Source: Adiantum capillus-veneris
Taxonomy: Eukaryota; Streptophyta; Polypodiopsida; Polypodiales; Pteridaceae
DNA: 64,000 nucleotides
Reading direction: 5' to 3'
Assembly (NCBI GenBank): GCA_014529385.2
Contig: CM043959.1
Location: forward strand, 86,239,529 to 86,303,528
Position numbers and translations under genes: made by a program. Positions 20,028-30,884 of this stretch are shown here, piece after piece (the first letter of the stretch is position 1; the number at the start of each line of letters is the position of its first letter). The notes under the pieces are model-generated. The model made no database searches. It saw only the letters and a program-made list of their open reading frames with translations, and had not been told where the DNA came from.

Positions 20028-21600
20028 ACCTTCTCAACTAACTCATGCACTTGCCGCATAATCTCCTCTTGTTGAGCTTGAGAAAATCTATAAGGAGGTT
20101 TGTTAGGCGGTGAACTTTTTGGAAGAAGTTCAATTGCATGGTCATGATTACCTCGTTTAGGAGGTAGCTGACAAGGGATGTCGTCAATAAAAACATCTTG
20201 AAACCCCTTGAGAAAATTGGATAACTCTAATTCCTTTTGGTTGCTTTTATTTTCTTTTGCTAAATTAGGTTCATTTTGAGAATCTTTAACAAAAATCATG
20301 TACATGGACATAGAGCTCTTTATTGACTTGTTGAAAGCTGGTGTATGTACAATGGGGATAGTGTTACCCATTTCCTTAGCATCTATATACATGTCTTTTT
20401 CCCTGAACTTAAAGGAGATTCTCCTTTCAGGGAATTTAACATTGGCAGCCAGGCGATCAAACCATGGTGCCCCTAGGATTACATCCTCATGCTTGAGAGG
20501 AGAGATAAAGAAGTCCTCTTTGGCCACATTGCTTTGGACATGAAGCCTCAATTTCTCGATTAAGGGAGTGGTTGAAGCTTCTTGCCCCTTGAAAGCGCTG
20601 TCTGCGGGTAGGACATCTCCCATCTCGTAGGCTTGTATGCCTAGCTTGGTGGCCAACTCTATAGATATAAAATTGTGAGTAGAACCAGGGTCAAAGAGAA
20701 TAAAAGCATCATGTTCTCTTACCTTTCCCCAAGCATGACATAGAGGAGATCCTTTGTGGTGAGTTTGGTGAGTCTCCTCCTCTTGGATTTCAACCAAGGT
20801 AGCTCTAGGAGGATCTTGGCGGTTGTTCTTTTGGGGACAAGCGCAGTACGCATGCCCTTGTTCGCCGCACTTGAAACACCGGTTATCCTTGCGATAATGC
20901 TCAAGCTCTTCAAGAGAGAGTTTATTTTTACCTTTGTAAACTCCCTTCTCTTTAGCTTTGTTGGAGTTGCCCTTAGGAGACTTTTGGACATTGTCCTTCC
21001 CCTTAGGCTCGTTGGAACCCTTGTTTTCCGTGGGCTTATTATTTCTTTTAGCCCCCGTTTGGAAATTGATTCGAGAGGCCACCATAGTATGGTGTATTAC
21101 CACCGATATGGTACGTGGCCTTTGGGAGTTGACATACTCCGCCATTTCTTCGGTTAAGCCCGCACAAAATTGTTGCTTTTGCTCTCCAAAATCTAACTTT
21201 TTGAAGACAGTGGCTTTGAGTTGTAGTTCCCAAAACTTGTCTACATATTTGTGGATGGATTCATAGGGAGAGAGCTTTAAGCTTTGCCATTCGGTGAGTA
21301 CTTTGTCTTTGGCATCGGTGGCCAAAACCTGCTTCATAATGGAAGCTCTTAAAGCTTTCCATGTTCGCGGAGCTTCACCGTTGGCTCGTAGGTTGACCAC
21401 CATTGCCTTGCGGACTTTTGAAAGTGCATAGCTACATGGCATAGCTTAGAGGACTCCATGAAGCCCTCATCTCCAAACGCCACATCAAACTGTTCGATAA
21501 AGGCCAAGACTTTGTCCGTAGCACCAAAGGTGCCATCATAGGTAAGAAAAGAGATGCTCTTCCCTCCCTCTTTAAACTTCTTCAGCTTGCACGACCTCTT
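20028..21600 (-). pseudogene. Gag main domain, zinc knuckle and retropepsin of family 2
   Basis: The long frame from 21442 to 19982 carries the gag domain (ALRASIMKQVLATDAKDKVL, YVDKFWELQLKATVFKKL, FCAGLTEEMAEYVNSQRP), a Lys/Asn/Gly-rich linker, and a CCHC knuckle CFKCGEQGHAYCAC near 20880. A gag-type retropepsin with Asp-Pro-Gly (AFILFDPGSTHNFISIELAT) and its end motif VILGAPWFDRL follow. A further linker ends in HDHAIELLPKSSPPNKPPYR, which precedes RT. Upstream of 21442 the gag domain continues in another frame (about 21600-21442), so at least one frameshift splits it. Gag and protease are fused, as is usual in chromoviruses. Confidence 0.9.
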
Positions 21601-22321
21601 CCATGCGGCATAGGATTTCCTATGGCCTCTTCTTTTTGATGGTTCAAAGGTTGCACCATCACTTTCTTTAGAAGGTGAAGAATTTGAAGAAGGTGGAGAA
21701 GAGGGTGACCTCTTTCTCGCCTTTTTCTTGTCTTGATCTTCGTCGTCTTCACCATCACTTTCATAAAAGGAAGAGGATGAAGAAGATGGAGAAGAGGGTG
21801 TCCTCTTTCACACCTTTCTCTTCTCTTGCTTTTTATCATCCCTCTTTGAATTATGGTGTGGAGAAGGGTGCGATGGTCTTCTCCGCTTTGGTGGTGATGG
21901 AGGCGTTTAGCCCGCCGTCTTCGTGGAGCCATCTCCGCCGTGGTGGCGGGAGACTCACTTCTTTCTCGTTCCTTCGGTGGAGGCTCTTGAGTTCTCCTTT
22001 GGGAAGGAGATGCATCATCAAGAAGTAAATTCTTGAGCCCATCGTATGGATTCTCTTCTTCTTCTTGAATAGGAGAAAGACCTCTTTTGGAAGTCTCACA
22101 AGGAGGCTTCCTAGGTGCTCTCTCATCATGGTGATGAGCTTGGAGAATCCCATGAGCACGGAGCTATCGTTGCACTTCACTTTGGAGAGATGGATTGCCC
22201 ATGGCTTGTTGAAGCCTAGAAACAAGATAGTTAACAAGAATCGGAGCATCATTAGTAGCTTGCTCATTAGCAAAATCAAAGTTATCAACATTAATTTCAC
22301 TCTCTTTACTATTGTCAGTCA
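21582..22321 (-). pseudogene. Gag N-terminal region, first copy of family 2
   Basis: The same start as the 16936 copy (MTDNSKESE at 22321), with an amber codon early, at about 22167 (Gln-Arg-stop-Leu), and at least one frameshift near 21900. The Ser/Pro/Arg/Lys-rich tail has a single copy of the repeat unit that is doubled in the other copy. It feeds into the main gag domain at 21600. The N-terminal stop means gag could not be made from this copy. Confidence 0.8.
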
Positions 22322-22725
22322 TTCTAACAACTTTTAGGTGTAAACTTTTTAGGTGTACTTTGGCACTTCAAGCCCTAGTTGCTACTCCTCTTTACCCCTT
22401 TAGAAAAAGCACTCAAGCTACTGTACCCGTGGCTTGAATACCATTAATTGCAAGGAATAGAAGAGAGGTCGTTCAACACCAAAACACCACCGGCTCCTGT
22501 CAAGCTTCTAATAGCTCAATAGTGGTTAAGCCGTAGGCATGCCCCATAGGACTCCACTATTAAGACCATAGCTCTCGACAGTGATGCCCCGTTCATTGCA
22601 CGAAGGCAGGCGCACTGCAAGGCTGAAAAATCCCTATTCTACTTACTCACAGGCAATTAATAATGCCAACCATTTATAGCTAGCTTGAGGACCTCTCTTC
22701 TTGAGCAAGAAAAGAGAAACCTTGT
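22322..22725 (-). other. Family 2 leader (first copy)
   Basis: Untranslated leader nearly identical to 16937-17340. No ORF or other feature is visible beyond the primer-binding site at its right end. Confidence 0.7.
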
Positions 22726-22737
22726 GCTCTGATACCG
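22726..22737 (-). promoter_or_regulatory. Primer-binding site, initiator-Met tRNA type (family 2, first copy)
   Basis: The minus strand reads CGGTATCAGAGC, adjacent to the LTR that begins at 22739. It is identical to the site at 17341-17352. Confidence 0.88.
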
Positions 22738-22738
22738 A

Positions 22739-23617
22739 TGTAATATTTAATGGCCTAAAAACTTGTGTGTAGCGAAAATTAGCATGAACATAGTAGGCAT
22801 TTCATTAGAATAGATTCCTAATGAGAATTACAAGAGTGCTTGGGTGGAGAGAGCAACAAAAATCATAACACCTAGTTAGATAGCATGAACAATACTTTCA
22901 AAAGAGAGAGAAATTAAGCTATTGACAACATTTGAGGACCGGATTTGCATGGAGCCGGTCCCTCCTCCAAAAGGCTTTGTATTATGGTTTCTCCCATCAA
23001 GAGAGACATTGTACAATACAATTCTTTGTGTTCCTTCAAGACAAGCTAGTGCAATGAAGATGAAAGCTTCATGCACTAAGAAAAACACTTATCAAACACA
23101 ACATCAATTATCCCCGGTCTTAGACCCAAGACCTCACACACCTTCGAAGATGGTGAGAGCTAGCAGGGTATGAGAGTAGATTGAGAGGAAGAAGGAGTAT
23201 CTTACGAGAAAGATGTACATCTCCTCACATAATCACTCATATTAGCATAGCTTAGCTTAGTAATTAGCATGGTAGAGGAGATGAGCATGCATTGAAGCTT
23301 GGCTCTTGATTGGATTTGCATCCACATGCCAAGAGTGTGTTGATGTAGGCTTCTATCTCACAAGCTTGGAGTAGGTGGTAAGATTTCCATTAAAGCTTGA
23401 GAAGAAGAGAGAGTCTTCTTTACTTCACACATGAGATTGTGTGAGTGTGTGTGTGATATTGCCTTGCAAAAATCAGCCCCCTCTCTCTCTTGGTCGACCC
23501 CTCTTTCTATTTGCTCATGCTCTCCTCTCATTGGACCTCCCCAGGCCTAGCCAATGGTAATTAAGCAGTATAAGTGATAGCCTTCTGACATGTGTCCCCC
23601 TTTCCCCTTTTGTGAGA
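22739..23617 (-). repeat. 5' LTR of family 2
   Basis: About 879 bp, starting TGTAATATTTAATGG and similar throughout to 17354-18229. It differs by scattered substitutions and by its last bases (TTTTGTGAGA against CCTGTGACA). In the minus direction it precedes the primer-binding site, leader and gag. The outer boundary is uncertain because the next 20 bp still resemble the other copies weakly. Confidence 0.85.
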
Positions 23618-24339
23618 GCTTTAGGTAATTTAATAATTCAACTAAACTCTCATCGGACCCCTTTGCCTCCTGGACAATAGGAATCAGGCAAGCCATTGGG
23701 CTGCTGAATGCTCATTGGACCCCTTGGGAGACTGGCCAATAGTCTTCTAGAGGACTTAATTTTCATTGGTTCTTTTATTAAGTGTTTTTAAATTAATTAA
23801 ACTGTATTTACTCTAGCCTAATTCTCATTGGTCCACCTCCAAGGCCATCCAATAGGAATTGGGTACACCTTGTGGGCATCTGGGCTAGGGAGCTGACATG
23901 TGTCCCTCATTCCCTTTGTGTAAAGGGAGCTTTTGTGTGTGTTTCTCTCTCATCCCCTACAAGCAAGGCTCGCCCCCTCCTAAGTAGGGATTGGTAAAGA
24001 CTTTTTTGGACAAACACAAAGCATCCAATTCCCCTATGGTTGACCTTTGGACACAACCTTTGAATTTTGGAACCTTAGCATTTTGGAAGTCTTAATGGGC
24101 TGAACCTTAGGGTCTTTTTAGCTCATTGTTGCACATGGATGTTTTGCAGATGGCTCCCCCTTTGGATCCCTATTTTCCCTCCTTTGGATCCCTATTGTGG
24201 CTGGTCTGCTAGCTTAACCAATATTCTAGCTTTTTCTCCCCTGGCACTTCCCCATATTAAATGATCAGTTTAACATGAGAAAATCATTTAGGAGAATTAG
24301 ATATTGATTATTATGACATAACTCCTCGGATAGAGACGT
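23618..24339. other. Non-coding stretch between the family 2 LTR and element B gag
   Basis: No gene is seen. It carries repeated short phrases of the type CTCATTGGACCCC / CCAATAGG (about 23645, 23733, 23825), and near 23895 another CTGACATGTGTCCC phrase like the one inside the family 2 LTR. It may be the rest of a longer or older LTR of that family. A 20-base phrase beginning CCTTTGGATCCCTATT is repeated at about 24158 and 24182. Confidence 0.4.
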
Positions 24340-27163
24340 TTGCTCTTGTTATCCCCTGGCTTTCATACGAGTCTTTCTAGCTTTCCAAGTGCTTCTATGA
24401 TTCTTCACTTCTGAACTTGGTGCATCGGTTTTTGGCTCTTCAATTATGGGTTCATATGTCATTCTTTGAGCTTAGTCTCGTGTCACTGCCTGAATAGGTA
24501 TTACTGTCTCGTTTTCTGACCCTCCATTGGAAGGCACTGCTTCCAGCATGTTCAAGGTATTTTTTGCTCCTTCGCTCGAATTCTTAGGGCAATCAGGAAT
24601 CAAATGAGTAACTCCACACTCGGTGCAATATGCATTGACTCTAATGATTTCATCATGAGGACAGTCTCTTAGCCAATGGTCTCCACCACACTTGTAGTAG
24701 GGTCCCTTAGGCTATTGAGATGCTCCTTGAGCTCCTCTTTGTTGGTATGCATGTCTCTGCCTGCCCATGCCTCCGTTGGCTATGAACAACAATGTTCGTT
24801 CATCCAAGCTATATCTTCCTTTTCTTGCTGCCTGTGCAGCTGTTGGTGGTCCTGCACTTTCTATCATGCTCCATGGTTCTGGCGTTGAGGGTTCTTCCTA
24901 TGGATAATAGACAGGATTTGCAGCATATCCATTGGGATCTTCGTAATATGCATGCATAGGCACCAAAGCCTTCTCTTTTGATTCGGTTACTGTTGGTGTG
25001 TATCTTATGCCGACTGGCCGTAATCCTGGTAGGGGTGGTTGCTTCCCCAACACTGGTTGTGGTCTTTCTATGCCTACAGGTCCTGGTAGGTTTCCTGCTT
25101 GATATCTAGGCATCGGTGGAAGTTGAGGAGACGCTACCTGAGCTTGGGGAGCATAAGGTCGTTCTCTCACATACCCCTTGTTATAATAACATTCCTCTGT
25201 CACATGGTTTGTCCATTTTTGTTCAATAGCACACCACTTTGGCTGTTTAGCCTGAGGGTTGGCATACAGGTTAATCTTTTTTAGCACTTTCTCTACAAGC
25301 TGCTCCTGGCTTACAACTACTTCTTTTTTCGGTGTTGGTTTTAGTGGACTTGCTTCCACTTTGTTGCGAGGATGAATCATCATCAAGATCCTTGAATTCA
25401 CCCTCTTTGTAGACCGCACAATTTTCTACAAGATAAAGAGTCTCCTTAGTTAACTCATTTACCGTTGTGCTCCTCTGCATATGTAAGTCCTTCTGGAGAT
25501 CTGCATTCCTTAGTCCTTGAATAAATATGAGCATAAGTCTAGAGTGAGTTGACAGTTCTTCCATAGGACAGAACTTAATATATCTTTTTAGTCGTAGGGT
25601 TGTCTTTCGCACAGACTCCCATTTGTGAGACAGTATTATGAGCTATCTCCCTTTGTGAGAATTCCTCAATAAACTCGTCAAACACCTCCTCCATAGACTC
25701 AAAGACTCTACGCTCTACAGAGTCAAACCAAGTGGCTGCATCCTCCTCTTAGGGTTAGTCCAAACCCTGCAAATTAGGTAGGGAAGTCTAACACCTCTTC
25801 GACTCTAATTACACGCACAAAGGCTGCTACATGATCCCTAGGATCTCTGTTTCCCGTGTATTTCTTGTTTACCCATTTTTGCACTTGAGAAGGTCTAATT
25901 CTATGATGTCTACAAATCTCATCATTGGATCTCCTCTAGCCTTCAGTAGTGGGCAGGTTCCTCTCCCAATGGTGCTCCTAAGCCATAATTTCTGACGGTT
26001 CTTGCAAGAGATGGTTCATCTCTTCGAACTCGCTCTATGGGTGGTCTTCCAGGCTCTGTTGACCCTTGAGTTTTTGGCTTACTCTCGCCTTGATACCATG
26101 AATAGAGTGGTGGTCCTTGTAAATCCCTTAGCCCTCTTGCGGTTGGATAACCATCTCGGTTTCGGTCTTGTTCTAAAGTTGCACTCTGTCGAAGCCATGC
26201 GTGCAATGATGGTTGGGTTGTTGGTTGGTCCTGGTAGTTATACATCTGTTGTCGATTACAATGTGAGGTCGCGTCATACTCTTCTGAAAATGGATTTGTT
26301 GATTTGCTAGGGGTGTAGGTGGCTCTTGGCATTTCTTCGGGGGCATATGTTGATGATTCTGGAACTGTTGCCTTTTCTACCTCCTCTGGGAGAATACGTT
26401 TTTATTCTCGCCCGTACCTATCAACAAAAACAATATCCTTTCCCATAGCAATTTCATAAGAGAATAAGTAAAGAATCTTGTCTTTGCTTAATTCGTTTGG
26501 GTAGGGTTCTTTGCAACGAAAGTAAGATACTATTCCCTCGCTCTCATGCTTGTAAATCCCCACGTTCTCATTATAGTTTGAGACCCTGGTTGTTTTCTTA
26601 TCATACATAAAAAGAGCTCCAAGTCGATCAATGTTTGGGGGCGGTTCTTGAGTTTCTGAAACCATTTTCCCTTTCGCCACGTTATCTCCATATCTATTGT
26701 AATCCTCAGGGTTACTAACTCTCAGATAGTGGTTCCCCTTTTCGTTTCGGAATATATCTCCATCATCATAGACTCGAATTATTTCTAGTCTCTAAGCAGG
26801 ACTTTCTTCAATACAAATACACTTGCGTCCTCGATAGTCAGAATAAACTAGGGCTCCCCTCGAGTTTGTTCCTTCTAAGAAAATCATAGTGAATTTGGAA
26901 TTGTTCAAAGGATTTAGGGAGGTGCTTCCTCCTTGCATTGGTCCCTCATAGGAGAAACATCTTGGTTGTTGACTACCCATCATGAAGAAGGATTTATCGG
27001 ATGAAGTGTCAGTATCACTACCCTCGTCAATGATCGGTGCTAATGGATCTAGCCTTGCCTGAGTTACACTCTCCTCGGTAGACACTAAGCTACCCTGATC
27101 ACCTTTCACCTTTTGGTCTCTAAAAATGTGTCTTCCTGATCTTAAATTCATCAAACTCAGCAA
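24340..27163 (-). pseudogene. Gag of element B with double zinc knuckle
   Basis: The frame starts near 27163 (NLRSGRHIFRDQKVKGDQGS) and continues in phase across stops at 26790 and 26400 to 25943. It encodes FFMMGSQQPRCFSYEGPMQG, KHESEGIVSYFRCKEPYPNE and a Pro/Gln/Arg-rich linker. The gag core at about 25900-25270 is badly frameshifted (LMLIFIQGLRNADLQKDLHM is visible). A Pro-rich stretch (25419-24898) precedes two zinc knuckles at about 24715-24590 (YYKCGGDHWLRDCP and YCTECGVTHLIPDC). The product formed the particle and bound RNA. Its continuation is the protease side at 15870, beyond the family 2 array. The relics at 33160-35497 and 57812-60715 belong to the same family. Confidence 0.78.
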
Positions 27164-28996
27164 TGCAACTTAACATAAATCCAACCACTCACCTGGCAAA
27201 GGATCAGTTTCCGCACAACTTCTTGCTTTGCCACAGAATATACCTGTACACAAGCGTTTACTTTCGGCAATCGAATCAAAGCATTTAACTGTTAGAGGAA
27301 ATCTTAGTAATGATTGGTATAACTGGAGGGTTAACCTCAACCACTACTGTATTTTATACACTTCTGATGTTCTAGATTAGATCTGCTAATCTGGAAATGT
27401 ACTTCCCTCGGATGTTGGTCAATTTACCTGAAAAGTCTTAATTCCGTCTTTTGCTCTGTTAGAAGTTCAAACAAGGTCCAAATTCACTTCTGAAAGAAGT
27501 TCTGGAATCCTCAAGTCAAATGGAACATCACTATATAAGCTCAGTCAGTTTTTCACTTCCCTAAGCCCCTGTAGACATCCTACGCATAGGATGTCTCTTG
27601 CTCTGTTTTGCCTGGTTTTTGCAGTATAGATTCCCCTTGATGGGCAAAGCCCACAACTGTTTTTACTTTTTGATTTGGACACCTACAAGTTGGTCAATGG
27701 ATCAGAAATCTGTTCCTGACCAGTCAAATCAACTCCAATTTGGACCAAAATTGACTAGGAGGCTTGCCTCAGGCTACCTCAGGCTATACATCACCCTACT
27801 ATGCCTACAGTCATTTTTTGGCTTCAATTTCATGCATATGTCTAATTGCCCAAAATGGATTCAAATGCAAAGCGCAAACTCCTCTTAAGGTGCTTTGCTG
27901 AGTTTGGAGTGCCAAATCACACACAATACACATCCTACGCGTAGGATGTCTTTTTGGCCTGTTTGACCCCAAACTTGAGCCACAACTTCCCCTTGATGTC
28001 AGCAACCCAGTGCTATGCTTAGATTTTGGTTTGGATTTCAAAAGACCCCAATTTTAGCTATTCTAGCCTTTTTCAGTCAAAAAATGCTAAAGTCTGCTAA
28101 GAATCCAATTTTCTCACCCAATTATGATGAAACCTTTCTCATGCACTCAATAAATCATGCAGATCATGCTCATGCAGCCATCCTATGGTTTTGGTCTAAA
28201 AATAATGCCTTGGCACAATTTGGGTAGGATGTCTGGCAATTTCTGTCTATCTCGCCTTATCATGTCAAGATATGGTCAAATTTCCACTTTCCGGGTGAAA
28301 ATAGAGTAAAACCTACCTTCTCAACACACTGGTCAACTCAAAATTTCAAAATTCCCACCAAATCATCCTCTAGTAGACATCCTACGCGTAGGATGTCTCC
28401 TGGGTTAAAATGTAATTTTATCCTGACAGAAATGCTCTTGATGCTCTGCAGCTCTATCAGAAATACTCACAACAACTTTTGAACTTCACTTTAGCTTTCA
28501 AACACTCTTTTACGTCTTTTACAACCTTGTGATGAACCTAACAGCAAGTATAACATGCATGAAGTGTTCTAGATCATAAATCATGATGTCCTACTTACCC
28601 TACTCCTACTCATCATGTGAAATGGTGATAATGGTGTTTTGGTTGCTTCCTGGCCTCTCCAGACTCTCAAGCTCTCCTTTCACCGCCTCTACCACTCCAA
28701 CTCCTACTCTCAACACCACAACTCAACTAATACCTAAAAACTACCTAAGTCTACCTAAGTTGAAGAATCTAGGCCAGACACATGCCCCCTAAACACCACA
28801 ACTCAACTAATACCTAAAAACTACCTGAGTCTACCTAAGTCGAAGGATCTAGGCCAGACACACGCTCCCTAAACTCCTCCTAAGACCTAGAGAGTCCTCC
28901 ACCCTCTGATCCTATCTAAATGTAAAACAAGACTCTGTCAAGCCAGAAAATCCCTATCCTCAAGGACTAGTTTCGGTCACCTACCTAGGGTATTCG
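27164..28996 (-). other. Long leader of element B
   Basis: This is 1.8 kb between primer-binding site and gag with no convincing ORF. It contains diverged tandem units about 350-450 bp long, best seen where a shared palindrome is followed by GCCTGTTTT-like text and CCCCTTGATG (about 27605-27640 and 27955-28000). A second pair of near-identical about 70-bp direct repeats lies at 28725-28870 (phrase ACAACTCAACTAATACCTAA). Long leaders are usual in large plant Ty3/gypsy elements. Confidence 0.6.
27574..28397. repeat. Three copies of a 20-22 bp palindrome in the element B leader
   Basis: The self-complementary core ACATCCTACGCGTAGGATGT occurs at 27930-27949 and, as a 22-mer extended by one G/C pair, at 28376-28397. 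A one-mismatch version (CGCATAGG centre) lies at 27574-27595. Half-sites GTAGGATGTCT (about 28226) and CCATCCTATGG (about 28179) lie between them. Copies are spaced by 355 and 447 bases. The centre ACGCGT is a perfect hexamer palindrome. In RNA each copy would form a strong hairpin with almost no loop; in DNA it could bind a dimeric protein. Confidence 0.9.
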
Positions 28997-29015
28997 TTCC
29001 CCGACAGCGGCGCCA
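28997..29015 (-). promoter_or_regulatory. Primer-binding site of element B
   Basis: The minus strand reads TGGCGCCGCTGTCGGGGAA, close to the TGGCGCCGTTGCCGGGGA class of primer-binding sites known from large plant Ty3/gypsy elements (Tat/Athila type, usually assigned to tRNA-Asp). One base separates it from the LTR at 29017. Confidence 0.88.
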
Positions 29016-29016
29016 A

Positions 29017-29748
<732 letters not shown>

Positions 29749-30003
29749 TAACTTTTTTTTAAATGACAAAGGGGTTTTTCTCATTAAGGTCAAAAGTGGT
29801 ATAAATGCCTTACAATCTCAAACCCTAATGTTCCAATTTAACCATCTATTCAATCTAAATGTCAAAAATGGGATACAATCTGGAAACTTCTGTAAGCCCC
29901 AATATTTACAAAGGTGAAATGTTGGTTTTTTTCAATAAATGAATAATTACAAAAAATAATATTCCACTGAGCTCCGTAGGGTGTGTCCAGCTGCTAACAA
30001 AGG

Positions 30004-30884
30004 TCTCACAAAAGGGGAAAGGGTGATACATGTCAGAAGGCTTTTACTTATGCTCCTTAAATCCTATTGGCTAAGCCTGGAGAGGTCCAATGGGATGGTA
30101 GCAAGAGCAAATAGCAAGAGGGGCCGACCAAGAGAGAGAGGGGGCTGAATTTTCAAAGGCATTATCTCACACACGCACACACAAGCTCATGTGTGAAGCA
30201 AGAAGACTCTCTCTCTCTCCTTCTCAAGCTTTAATGGAAATCTTATCACCTACTCCAAGCTTGTGATAAGTGAGGCCTACACCAACAACTCTTGCCTTTG
30301 TGATGCAAATCCAACCAAGAGCCAAGCTTCAATGCATGCTCATCTCCTCTACCATGCTAATTACTAAGCTATGCTATGCTAATATGAGTGATTATGTGAG
30401 GATATGTACATCTTTCTCATAAGACTACTCCTTCTTCCTCTCTATCTACTCTCATACCCTGCTAGCTCTCACCATCTTCGAAGGTGTGTGAGGTCTTGGG
30501 TCTGAGACCGTGAGGGAATTGATGTTGTATTTTATAAGTGTTTTGCTAGTGCTTGAAGCTTCCATCTTCATTGCACTAGCTAGTATTGAAGGAACACAAA
30601 GAATTGTATTGTAGAATGTCTCTCTTGATGGGAGAAACCTGTAATACAAAGCCTTTTGGAGGGGGTACCGGCTCAATGTAAATCCGGTCCTCAACTATTG
30701 TCAATAGCTTAATTTCTCTCTCTTTTGAAGTATTGTTCATGCTATCTAACTAGGTGTTATGATTTGTTGCTCCCTCCATCTGAGCACTCTTGTTATGCTC
30801 ATAAGAAATCTATTCTAATGAAATTCTCACTATGTTCATGTTATTTTCTGCTACACACAAGTTACTAGGCCATTAAATGTTACA
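30004..30884 (+). repeat. Solo LTR of family 2, opposite orientation
   Basis: Reverse complement of the LTRs at 17354 and 22739, from TCTCACAAAAGGGG to GGCCATTAAATGTTACA, about 881 bp. It is more diverged from those two than they are from each other. No primer-binding site or coding sequence adjoins either end, so it looks like a solo LTR left by recombination. I found no convincing target-site duplication (AAAGG left, AGGAC right). Confidence 0.85.

Noticed and set aside
27574-28397. CRISPR-like spaced palindromes
   Set aside because: Only three copies, spacing of 355 and 447 bases, inside a retrotransposon leader of a plant genome; not a CRISPR array.
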